A stretch of 64,000 nucleotides of DNA. Origin: Pseudomonas sp. S06B 330 (GTDB lineage Bacteria > Pseudomonadota > Gammaproteobacteria > Pseudomonadales > Pseudomonadaceae). This document shows, piece after piece, positions 29,622-37,082 of this stretch. A program made the translations under genes and the position numbers. The notes below the pieces were generated by a model that worked only from the letters and a program-made list of their open reading frames with translations, was not told the origin of the DNA and did not search any database. The DNA is taken from contig NZ_CP088149.1 in the NCBI RefSeq assembly GCF_002845275.2, positions 4,088,501 to 4,152,500 on the forward strand, given 5' to 3'. The stretch's first letter is position 1. Each line of letters begins with the position of its first letter.

Positions 29622-30950
29622 GTGGAAGCACATCTGTTGGAATGGCTGAACCTGAGCGTGCGTTGGGTTCACATGATCACTGGCGTGGCATGGATTGGCG
29701 CGTCGTTCTACTTTGTCTGGCTGGAAAACAACCTCAACCGGGCTAACCCGCGCGATGGTCTGTCCGGCGATCTCTGGGCTATTCACGGTGGCGGGATCTA
29801 CCACCTGGAGAAATACAAGCTGGCTCCGCCGAAGATGCCGGAGAACCTGCACTGGTTCAAATGGGAAGCCTATTTCACCTGGATGTCGGGTATTGCCCTG
29901 CTGTGCCTGGTGTTCTACTGGAACCCGACCCTGTACCTGCTGGCCCCGGGCAGCACCCTGTCGGGCGGTGAAGGTATCGCCATCGGTGTCGGCTCGCTGA
30001 TCGCGGGCTGGTTCATCTATGACTTCCTCTGCGACTCTCCCCTGGGCAAGCGCCCTGGTCTGCTCGGCCTGGTGCTGTTCATCCTGGTCATTGCCGCCTG
30101 CTACGGTTTCAGCCAGGTGTTCAGCGGTCGTGGTGCTTACCTGCACACCGGCGCGATCATCGGCACCATCATGGTCGGTAACGTGTTCCGCATCATCATG
30201 CCGGCCCAGCGTCAGCTGGTAGCCGCCATCGAGAAGAACGAAACCCCTGACCCTACACTGCCGGCCAAAGGTCTGCTGCGTTCGCGTCACAACAACTACT
30301 TCACCCTGCCGGTGCTGTTCATCATGATCAGCAACCACTTCCCGAGCACCTACGGCAGCCAGTACAACTGGTTGATCCTGGCCGGTATCGCAGTGGCTGC
30401 AGTGTTGGTTCGTCACTACTTCAACACCCGTCATGACAGCAACAAGTACGCCTGGACCCTGCCAGTCGGTGCCCTGTCGATGATCTGCCTGGCTTACGTC
30501 ACTGGCCCTGCGCCGATGCCGACCGCGCCTGAGCAGGCTAGCGCCAAGGTTGAATACCAACCGCTGCCGGAAACCGCGCTGGGTGGTAAGACCGCTGCTG
30601 AAAAAGCGGCAGAGAAAGCGGCCGAACCTGTCCAGGCTACCGCCCCTGCTGCCGAAGCGCCTGCAGCCAACGTTGCCAAACTTGACGATGCCGGTTTCGA
30701 CAAGATCCACAACGTCATCCAGGAACGTTGCGCCGTGTGCCATTCGGCCAAGCCGACCAGCCCACTGTTCAGCGCTGCACCGGCCGGTGTAATGCTCGAT
30801 ACCCCGCAACAGATCCAGCAACAGGCGGCGCGCATTCAAGCGCAAGCCGTGGCCACACAGATCATGCCCCTGGGCAACATCACCCAGATGACCCAGCAAG
30901 AGCGTGAACTGATCGGCGCCTGGATCGCCAAAGGTGCTCCAACGAAGTAA
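29622..30950 (+). CDS. puuD: Membrane urate oxidase PuuD with C-terminal cytochrome c domain
   Basis: Oxidises urate to 5-hydroxyisourate. The N-terminal part (to about residue 300) is an integral membrane domain with about eight helices, starting EAHLLEWLNLSVRWVHMITG and rich in His. An Ala/Pro/Glu linker (about 310-350) leads to a c-type haem domain with the CAVCH motif near residue 370 and a distal Met in IMPLGN. This architecture is that of PuuD, which replaces soluble uricase and passes electrons to the respiratory chain. The start is GTG, after GTAGAGGTAAAGACT. Probably co-transcribed with allA. Confidence 0.95.
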   Translation: MEAHLLEWLNLSVRWVHMITGVAWIGASFYFVWLENNLNRANPRDGLSGDLWAIHGGGIYHLEKYKLAPPKMPENLHWFKWEAYFTWMSGIALLCLVFYWNPTLYLLAPGSTLSGGEGIAIGVGSLIAGWFIYDFLCDSPLGKRPGLLGLVLFILVIAACYGFSQVFSGRGAYLHTGAIIGTIMVGNVFRIIMPAQRQLVAAIEKNETPDPTLPAKGLLRSRHNNYFTLPVLFIMISNHFPSTYGSQYNWLILAGIAVAAVLVRHYFNTRHDSNKYAWTLPVGALSMICLAYVTGPAPMPTAPEQASAKVEYQPLPETALGGKTAAEKAAEKAAEPVQATAPAAEAPAANVAKLDDAGFDKIHNVIQERCAVCHSAKPTSPLFSAAPAGVMLDTPQQIQQQAARIQAQAVATQIMPLGNITQMTQQERELIGAWIAKGAPTK

Positions 30951-30977
30951 GCAACAAGCGTCACGTGGCAAGCTAAA

Positions 30978-31039
30978 AGCTGCAAGCCAAGCGCAACCTC
31001 CTGCTTCTACTTGAAGCTTGGCGCTTGAAGCTTGCAGCT
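30978..31039 (+). repeat. Long imperfect inverted repeat between puuD and the urate permease
   Basis: AGCTGCAAGCCAAGCGC (30978-30994) pairs with GCGCTTGAAGCTTGCAGCT (31021-31039), with a 2-nt bulge, around a 26-nt loop. The loop itself has TTGAAGCTTG, similar to the right arm, so this is a small repeat family member. It lies 30 bp before the permease start and could form a strong hairpin in the message. Confidence 0.7.
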
Positions 31040-31070
31040 CTAAAGAATAAAAACAAAACCGAGGTGTTGC

Positions 31071-32426
31071 ATGTCCGAGTCACGCAAGGCGTACATCCCC
31101 GTTGCGCCCCCACGACAGCCACTGCCAATGCTCCAACTGTTCCTGGTGGGTCTACAACATGTCTTGCTGATGTACGGAGGCGCGATTGCCGTGCCACTGA
31201 TCATCGGCCAGGCCGCCGGCCTTTCTCGTGAAGAAGTCGCTTTCCTGATCAATGCCGACCTGCTGGTCGCTGGTGTCGCTACCATCGTCCAGTCGTTCGG
31301 CATTGGCGCAGTTGGCATCCGCATGCCCGTGATGATGGGGGCAAGCTTTGCGGCTGTCGGCAGTATGGTGGCCATGGCCGGTATGCCCGGTGTCGGCCTG
31401 CAAGGTATCTTTGGTGCGACCATCGCCGCCGGGTTCTTCGGCATGCTGATCGCCCCGTTCATGTCCAAGGTGGTGCGTTTCTTCCCGCCACTGGTGACCG
31501 GCACGGTCATCACCTCGATTGGTCTTTCGCTGTTCCCGGTTGCCGTCAACTGGGCCGGTGGCGGTGCCGAAGCCGAATCCTTCGGTTCGCCCATCTACCT
31601 GCTGGTCGCGGCACTGGTGCTGACCACCATCCTCCTGGTCAATCGCTTCATGCGTGGCTTCTGGGTCAATGTCTCGGTACTGATCGGCATGGGCCTGGGC
31701 TACATCCTCGCCGGCTCCATTGGCATGGTCGACCTCTCCGGCCTCGACGCAGCACCGTGGGTGCAAGTGGTCACGCCGCTGCATTTCGGCATGCCAACCT
31801 TTAGCCTCGCACCGATCCTGTCGATGTGCCTGGTGGTGGTCATCATCTTTGTCGAATCCACCGGTATGTTCCTGGCCCTGGGCAAGGTCACGGACCGTGA
31901 AGTCACTCCAGGCATGTTGCGCCGCGGCCTGATGTGCGACGCCGGGGCTTCCTTTGTTGCCGGTTTCTTCAACACCTTCACCCACTCCTCCTTCGCCCAG
32001 AACATCGGTCTGGTGCAGATGACGGGCGTGCGCTGCCGTTATGTCACCGTGGTTGCCGGCGGCTTTCTGATCCTGCTCAGCCTGCTGCCCAAGGCGGCTT
32101 TCCTGATCGCCTCGATTCCACCCGCAGTACTCGGTGGTGCTTCCATTGCCATGTTCGGCATGGTCGCCGCTACCGGGATCAAGATCCTCCAGGAAGCCGA
32201 CATCGCCGACCGTCGCAACCAACTGCTGGTGGCTGTCAGCGTGGGCATGGGCCTGATCCCTGTGGTGCGTCCGGAATTCTTCGCACAGATGCCGCAGTGG
32301 ATGGAACCGATCACCCACAGCGGAATTGCCATGGCCACGGTCAGTGCACTGATCCTCAACCTGCTGTTCAACATCCTCGGCGGCGCCGAGCGCGCGGCGC
32401 ACAACGACGCCGTCCACCAACACTGA
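31071..32426 (+). CDS. NCS2-family urate/xanthine permease
   Basis: 451-aa inner-membrane protein of the NAT/NCS2 family. It has QLFLVGLQHVLLMYGGAIAVPLI at the first helix, the GASFAAV segment and the NAT-type signature ESTGMFLALGKVTDREV with NTFTHSSFAQNIGLVQMTGV. This is the xanthine/uric acid branch, different from the AzgA-like permease at 24973. Location beside puuD favours urate or xanthine as substrate; xanthine versus urate cannot be settled from sequence alone. Confidence 0.9.
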   Translation: MSESRKAYIPVAPPRQPLPMLQLFLVGLQHVLLMYGGAIAVPLIIGQAAGLSREEVAFLINADLLVAGVATIVQSFGIGAVGIRMPVMMGASFAAVGSMVAMAGMPGVGLQGIFGATIAAGFFGMLIAPFMSKVVRFFPPLVTGTVITSIGLSLFPVAVNWAGGGAEAESFGSPIYLLVAALVLTTILLVNRFMRGFWVNVSVLIGMGLGYILAGSIGMVDLSGLDAAPWVQVVTPLHFGMPTFSLAPILSMCLVVVIIFVESTGMFLALGKVTDREVTPGMLRRGLMCDAGASFVAGFFNTFTHSSFAQNIGLVQMTGVRCRYVTVVAGGFLILLSLLPKAAFLIASIPPAVLGGASIAMFGMVAATGIKILQEADIADRRNQLLVAVSVGMGLIPVVRPEFFAQMPQWMEPITHSGIAMATVSALILNLLFNILGGAERAAHNDAVHQH

Positions 32427-32433
32427 GCCTTTG

Positions 32434-32451
32434 GGGCGGCGCTTGCCGCCC
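32434..32451 (+). other. Stem-loop after the urate/xanthine permease
   Basis: GGGCGGC-GCTT-GCCGCCC, a perfect 7-bp stem 8 bp after the stop codon. It lacks a T-run. Another GC-rich stretch follows before the porin gene. Confidence 0.5.
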
Positions 32452-32561
32452 GGTATCACCCGAGCAATACGCAGGACCGTCGACCCCCTAGGAGCGGGTC
32501 GGCCGGGGCGCCTCGCGCCGAAAAACCCAAAACCAACAATAACAAAGCCGGGAATCACAAC

Positions 32562-33347
32562 ATGAAAGGCATCACCACTTCTCTCCTGTTGGGTAGCAGT
32601 CTGCTGGCCGCTTTGCCAGCCACCGCAGGAGACCTGCTGCTCTGGCACACCAACAGCCTCACCTACCTCTACGGCAAGGACTTCCAGGTCAACCCTGCGA
32701 TCCAGCAGACGGTGACCTTCGAGCACGCCAACAAGTGGAAATACGGCGACACTTTCCTGTTCGTTGACAAAATCTTCTACAACGGCGGCACCGACCGCAA
32801 CAAAGGTAGCAACACCTACTACGGTGAGTTCAGCCCGCGCCTGTCGTTCGGTAAGATCTTCGATCGCAAATTCGAGTTCGGCCCGATCAAGGATGTACTG
32901 ATCGCCATGACCTACGAGTCCGGCGAAGGCGACAACGAGGCCTACCTGATCGGCCCAGGGTTTGACCTGGCGATTCCCGGTTTCAACTACTTCACCCTCA
33001 ACATCATGCAACGCAATACCGAGGGCAGCCGCCCAGGTGATGGTGTCTGGCAGATTACCCCGACCTTTTCCTACACGATCCCTGTGGGCAAGTCCGACAT
33101 TCTCATTGATGGTTACATGGACTGGGTGGTCGACAACGACGAAAGCCGCCGCGGCACCTACCATGCCAACCTGCAGTTCAACCCGCAGGTCAAATACGAC
33201 CTGGGCAAGGCCCTTAACCTGGGCGCCAAGCAGTTGTATGTGGGTATTGAGTACAGCTACTGGAAAGACAAATACGGTATCGAAAACAATGGTCGACTGG
33301 ACACCAATCAGAGCGTGACCAGCGCCCTGGTTAAGGTTCACTTCTAA
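32562..33347 (+). CDS. Tsx/OmpK-like outer-membrane channel, copy 1
   Basis: 261-aa predicted outer-membrane beta barrel with a signal peptide (MKGITTSLLLGSSLLAALPATAG). It belongs to the nucleoside-specific channel (Tsx/OmpK) family: the mature start DLLLWHTNSLTYLYGKDF, the repeated aromatic strands and the C-terminal VKVHF with terminal Phe for barrel assembly. It probably admits purines, nucleosides or their breakdown products for the permeases nearby. About 60-70% of residues match the second copy at 33710 by eye. Confidence 0.88.
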   Translation: MKGITTSLLLGSSLLAALPATAGDLLLWHTNSLTYLYGKDFQVNPAIQQTVTFEHANKWKYGDTFLFVDKIFYNGGTDRNKGSNTYYGEFSPRLSFGKIFDRKFEFGPIKDVLIAMTYESGEGDNEAYLIGPGFDLAIPGFNYFTLNIMQRNTEGSRPGDGVWQITPTFSYTIPVGKSDILIDGYMDWVVDNDESRRGTYHANLQFNPQVKYDLGKALNLGAKQLYVGIEYSYWKDKYGIENNGRLDTNQSVTSALVKVHF

Positions 33348-33709
33348 AACCTGACCAAACGCACAGTTTTAGCCCCACCTGCTCCACGACGGAGCACTTG
33401 AGGACCCGCGCGCAAGCCAGTAATCTGCGCGCCCCCTCGCTCAGGGTAGGACGGATCCTACCTGCGTTTGCTGACCGCTCAGTCAATGAATTCGGGCGGT
33501 TGGCAAGCGTCACGCCAACCTGAAGTCCCCCTTTTCAGCTGTTCAGAAAGACGTCGAGCAGGATTGTTGTGCCGTATCGGAAAGTTGGCGCAGCTCTTGC
33601 CAAATAGCTGTGGCTAATCGAAAAAAACTGACTCAAAAGACAAGTATTTGAACGCAACGGTGCCATTCAGAGCACCGACAACAGATTCAATCAAGGGAGC
33701 AACACAGCG
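33348..33709. other. Spacer between the two Tsx-like porin genes
   Basis: 362 bp with no gene. It contains several dyads: GCTCC-N5-GGAGC (33381-33395), GCGCGCA-N11-TGCGCGC (33408-33432) and GGTAGGA-CGGA-TCCTACC (33445-33462). These may terminate copy 1 or regulate copy 2, which likely has its own promoter. AAGGGAGC precedes the copy 2 start. Confidence 0.6.
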
Positions 33710-34498
33710 ATGCGCATTACCAATAGCCTGATACTCGCCGGCGGCCTGCTGGCGGCCAGCACTGCCGCCACCGCCGGTGATCTGTTGCAATGGCAGAACA
33801 ACAGCCTGACCTACCTGTGGGGCAAGAACTTCGCCGTTAACCCTGAAATCCAGCAGACCGTGACCTTCGAGCACGCTGATGCCTGGAAATACGGCGACAA
33901 CTTCATCTTCATCGACAAGATCTTCTACAACGGCGATAAAGACTTTAACAACGGCGACAACACCTACTACGGTGAGATTCAGCCGCGTCTGTCGTTCGGC
34001 AAGATTTTCGACCAGAAGCTGGAGTTCGGCCCGATCAAGGACGTGCTGCTGGCAATGACCTACGAATTTGGCGAGGGCGATACCGAGTCCTACCTGATCG
34101 GTCCGGGTTTCGACCTGGCAATCCCGGGCTTCGACTACTTCCAGCTGAACTTCTATCAGCGCAACACCGAAGGCAGCCGTGCCGGTGACAATGTCTGGCA
34201 GATCACCCCGGTGTGGTCCTACACCATTCCTGTGGGCAAGTCCGACATCCTCATCGACGGCTTCATGGACTGGGTAGTCGACAACGACGCCACCAGCCGT
34301 CGTGGCACCTACCACGCCAACCTGCACTTCAACCCACAGGTCAAGTACGACCTGGGTAAAGCGTTGAACTGGGGCGAGAAGCAGCTGTATGTCGGTTTTG
34401 AGTACGACTACTGGAAGAACAAGTACGGCATCAAGGACAGCGACGCCTTCGATACCGATCAGAACACCGCCAGCTTCCTGGTCAAAGTGCACTTCTGA
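33710..34498 (+). CDS. Tsx/OmpK-like outer-membrane channel, copy 2
   Basis: 262-aa paralogue of the preceding gene: signal peptide [23 protein letters not shown], mature start [18 protein letters not shown], the shared strands [18 protein letters not shown] and [17 protein letters not shown], and the C-terminal LVKVHF. Codon choices differ at many silent positions, so the duplication is not recent. Same inferred role as copy 1, perhaps with different substrate preference. Confidence 0.88.
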   Translation: MRITNSLILAGGLLAASTAATAGDLLQWQNNSLTYLWGKNFAVNPEIQQTVTFEHADAWKYGDNFIFIDKIFYNGDKDFNNGDNTYYGEIQPRLSFGKIFDQKLEFGPIKDVLLAMTYEFGEGDTESYLIGPGFDLAIPGFDYFQLNFYQRNTEGSRAGDNVWQITPVWSYTIPVGKSDILIDGFMDWVVDNDATSRRGTYHANLHFNPQVKYDLGKALNWGEKQLYVGFEYDYWKNKYGIKDSDAFDTDQNTASFLVKVHF

Positions 34499-34526
34499 TC
34501 ATCACGGCAAAGCCCTTCTGGCTTTG

Positions 34527-34583
34527 ATCGCTGGCAAGGTCGGCTCCCACTGGATCTTTTGGGAGCTGGCCTTGCCAGCGATG
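34527..34583. repeat. Class B dyad repeat after the porin pair
   Basis: ATCGCTGGCAAGGTCGGCTCCCA and the mirrored GGGAGCTGGCCTTGCCAGCGATG flank about 12 bp. It is preceded by a small hairpin AAAGCC-CTTCT-GGCTTT (34509-34525). It separates the convergent porin and DUF808 genes. Confidence 0.8.
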
Positions 34584-34589
34584 AGGCTA

Positions 34590-35498
34590 TCAACCTTTAA
34601 CCGACCGCCAGATCTTGCCAACAACGGCCACGACGGCCAACACCGCTGCACCGGCAACAATACCAACGCCACCATTGAGCAACGCCCCGATCAACGCCCC
34701 GCCCCGTTCTGCACTGAAGGCTTCGATAGCGTGATGGAGGGGCGCTACGCCATGCACCAGGATCCCGCCCCCCACCAGAAACATGGCTGCTGTGCCAATC
34801 ACTGACAGGCTCTTCATCATGTACGGTGCCGCTCGCAGAATACCGTTGCCGACAGCCTTGGCCACGCCTGAGGCTTTACCCGTCAGCCACAACCCCAGGT
34901 CATCAAGCTTGACGATACCGGCAACCAATCCGTAAACGCCGATGGTCATGACAATGGCAATGCCCGAAAGCACGATGATTTGCTGAGTCAGCGGCGCAGC
35001 GGCTACCGCGCCCAGGGTGATGGCGATGATTTCCGCCGAGAGGATAAAGTCCGTACGGATCGCGCCTTTGATCTTGGTCTGCTCAAATGCCACCAGGTCG
35101 ACAGCCGGGTCGGCTAGCGCTTCGGTTCTGGCCTCGTGCTCGGCCTGGTCTTGCGCTTTATTGTGCAAAAACTTGTGGGCCAGCTTTTCAAAGCCTTCGT
35201 AACACAGGAAAGCACCGCCTACCATCAACAACGGCGTCACCGCCCAGGGGATGAACGCACTGATCAAGAGTGCCGCCGGCACCAGAATCAGCTTGTTGAG
35301 GAACGAGCCCTTGGCCACCGCCCAGACCACCGGAATTTCCCGCTCGGCGCGCACGCCCGTGACCTGCTGGGCGTTGAGCGCCAGGTCGTCACCCAATACA
35401 CCGGCGGTCTTTTTCGCCGCGACCTTGGTCATCACCGAGACATCGTCGAGGACCGTAGCGATGTCGTCGATCAACAACAGAAGACTGCTTCCTGCCAT
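34590..35498 (-). CDS. DUF808 (YedI-like) inner-membrane protein
   Basis: 302-aa hydrophobic protein starting [20 protein letters not shown], the conserved opening of the DUF808/YedI family. Four to six membrane helices, and a conserved segment [13 protein letters not shown]. Its function is not established. Nothing ties it to the purine genes other than position. Confidence 0.88.
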   Translation of the reverse strand: MAGSSLLLLIDDIATVLDDVSVMTKVAAKKTAGVLGDDLALNAQQVTGVRAEREIPVVWAVAKGSFLNKLILVPAALLISAFIPWAVTPLLMVGGAFLCYEGFEKLAHKFLHNKAQDQAEHEARTEALADPAVDLVAFEQTKIKGAIRTDFILSAEIIAITLGAVAAAPLTQQIIVLSGIAIVMTIGVYGLVAGIVKLDDLGLWLTGKASGVAKAVGNGILRAAPYMMKSLSVIGTAAMFLVGGGILVHGVAPLHHAIEAFSAERGGALIGALLNGGVGIVAGAAVLAVVAVVGKIWRSVKG

Positions 35499-35644
35499 GT
35501 TTGCCTGATTCCAGCGGGTTAAGAGGTGCTCAGTCTAGCCCAAAGTCGCCAGCTTGAGCCCTTTGCAAACGCGGTGCTACCATGCGCCACCGCCCTTTCA
35601 GGCCCGGTGCCGCCTGCGGCCCGACACGAGGAACAGCGTCAACC

Positions 35645-36253
35645 ATGAGCAGCATTCGCGAGCGCAACAAAGAATTGATCCTGCGCGCGGCCAGCGAGGA
35701 GTTCGCCGACAAGGGCTTTGCCGCCACCAAGACCAGCGATATCGCGGCCAAGGCCGGGCTGCCCAAGCCCAACGTCTACTACTACTTCAAATCTAAGGAA
35801 AACCTCTACCGCGAGGTGTTGGAAAGCATCATCGAGCCGATCATGCAGGCGTCCACGCCGTTCAATGCTGACGGTGATCCCAAAGAAGTGCTGAGCGCCT
35901 ACATCCGCTCGAAAGTGCGCATTTCCCGCGACCTGCCGTTTGCCTCCAAGGTGTTTGCCAGCGAAATCATGCACGGCGCCCCGCACCTGAGCCCGAGCCA
36001 GGTCGAACAGCTCAACGAGCAAGCCCGGCACAACATCGAATGCATCCAGGCCTGGATTGAGCGTGGTCAGATCGCTGCGGTCGACCCGCACCACCTGATG
36101 TTCAGCATCTGGGCAGCGACCCAGACTTACGCTGATTTCGATTGGCAGATCTCGGTAGTTACCGGTAAAACCAAGCTGGAAGACAGCGATTATGAGGCGG
36201 CGACGCAGACCATCATTCGCCTGGTGCTCAAAGGGTGCGAGCCGGACGCCTGA
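35645..36253 (+). CDS. TetR-family regulator, RutR-like
   Basis: 202-aa regulator with an N-terminal TetR DNA-binding domain (ILRAASEEFADKGFAATKTSDIAAKAGL; YYYFKSKENLYREVL) and a C-terminal domain resembling RutR/YcdC (SRDLPFASKVFASEIMHGAP; FSIWAATQTYADF). RutR of E. coli senses uracil and thymine and controls pyrimidine and purine genes, so a nucleobase ligand is plausible. ATG 35645 fits the family start better than the earlier ATG at 35582; GAGGAA lies upstream. No partner gene is adjacent in the same direction. Confidence 0.82.
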   Translation: MSSIRERNKELILRAASEEFADKGFAATKTSDIAAKAGLPKPNVYYYFKSKENLYREVLESIIEPIMQASTPFNADGDPKEVLSAYIRSKVRISRDLPFASKVFASEIMHGAPHLSPSQVEQLNEQARHNIECIQAWIERGQIAAVDPHHLMFSIWAATQTYADFDWQISVVTGKTKLEDSDYEAATQTIIRLVLKGCEPDA

Positions 36254-36275
36254 CCCCCTGCGGGAAACTGTCATC

Positions 36276-36373
36276 GTAGCCGCTGCCGCCAGGCTGCGAT
36301 CGACTGCGCAGCAGTCGCCTTGAAACCTCTACGACCGCTTTGCGGCCGATCGCAGCCTGGCGGCAGCGGCTAC
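36276..36373. repeat. REP-like inverted pair (class A)
   Basis: GTAGCCGCTGCCGCCAGGCTGCGATCG and the exact mirror CGATCGCAGCCTGGCGGCAGCGGCTAC enclose about 44 bp; the arms are perfect over about 27 bp. It lies in the convergent gap between the TetR and HbpS-like genes. Confidence 0.9.
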
Positions 36374-36385
36374 GTGCATTGAGCC

Positions 36386-36826
36386 TTAGGCGGCTACCCC
36401 AGCATCCGCCGTCAGCCCCGCCTCTTCGATCGCACTGATCGCACACTGCTCGTCAATGTCCGACGTATCGCCACTGATCCCGATCGCCCCTAACACCACG
36501 CCCTGCTGATTGCGAATCAGCACGCCACCCGGTGCAGGCACCACCGGGCTTTGCCCCAGGCCATTGAGCGCGGCGAAAAACGCCGGACGTTGCTGCGCGT
36601 CCAGCGCCAGCAGGCGCGAACCCTTGCCCAAGGCAATCGCCCCCCAGGCTTTGCCCATCGCCACTTGCGGACGCAGCAGGCTGGCACCGTCTTCACGTTG
36701 CAGCGCCAATAGGTGGCCGCCATTGTCGAGCACCGCCACCGTCAAGGGTGCGGCAGAGATCTTGCGGCCTGCAGCCAGCGCGGCGTTCACCAGGCTGACA
36801 GCGACTTTCAGGGTCAATGTGGTCAT
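36386..36826 (-). CDS. GlcG/HbpS-like (DUF336) protein
   Basis: 146-aa protein of the GlcG/HbpS family: PLTVAVLDNGGHLLALQREDGASL, a conserved AMGKAWGA segment, and the glycine-rich loop VPAPGGVLIRN with GAIGISGDTSDIDEQCA. Such proteins often accompany glycolate/glyoxylate genes (GlcG in the glc operon) and some bind haem. It is divergent from gcl with shared operators between them, so it is probably co-regulated with glyoxylate use. Biochemical role unknown. Confidence 0.85.
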   Translation of the reverse strand: MTTLTLKVAVSLVNAALAAGRKISAAPLTVAVLDNGGHLLALQREDGASLLRPQVAMGKAWGAIALGKGSRLLALDAQQRPAFFAALNGLGQSPVVPAPGGVLIRNQQGVVLGAIGISGDTSDIDEQCAISAIEEAGLTADAGVAA

Positions 36827-36906
36827 GGAAAGGTCCTCTTGTTGTTAGAAGCCCTGAGGGCAGGTGTGAAAGCAATAGAACAAATAGAACACAATGGTGA
36901 ATATTT

Positions 36907-36916
36907 TTGTATACAA
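36907..36916. promoter_or_regulatory. Perfect GntR-type operator, gcl control region, site 1
   Basis: TTGTATACAA, 81 bp upstream of the HbpS-like gene start and 167 bp upstream of gcl. Together with site 2 (140 bp away, centre to centre) it may serve the divergent pair, possibly by looping. Confidence 0.7.
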
Positions 36917-37046
36917 TATTTTCAGCGCGATAAACCAATTCTGACGAAACGCCTTTTTTATGGCCTTCCCGACGAAAGCACCCATCGCCGATGAAAATGG
37001 ATTGACCAGAGTCGCCTGGCGTGAATACACTCTGACGAAAAGCCAT

Positions 37047-37056
37047 TTGTATACAA
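37047..37056. promoter_or_regulatory. Perfect GntR-type operator, gcl control region, site 2
   Basis: TTGTATACAA, followed by TTACAAAA, 27 bp before the gcl start codon, so bound protein would block the gcl promoter or its early leader. Confidence 0.7.
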
Positions 37057-37082
37057 TTACAAAATCAAAGAGGCACAAAACC

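Noticed and set aside
30966..30983. TGGCAAGCTAAAAGCTGC, resembling a sigma-54 promoter (GG-N10-GC) before the permease.
   Set aside because: The flanking bases match TGGCACG-N4-TTGCA poorly, and the sequence overlaps the left arm of the 30978 hairpin, which explains it better.
31152..33341. A 729-codon open frame on the minus strand across the urate/xanthine permease and first porin.
   Set aside because: It is a by-product of high-GC codon use on the other strand; the plus-strand genes have clear family motifs and the frame has no plausible domain or ribosome-binding site.
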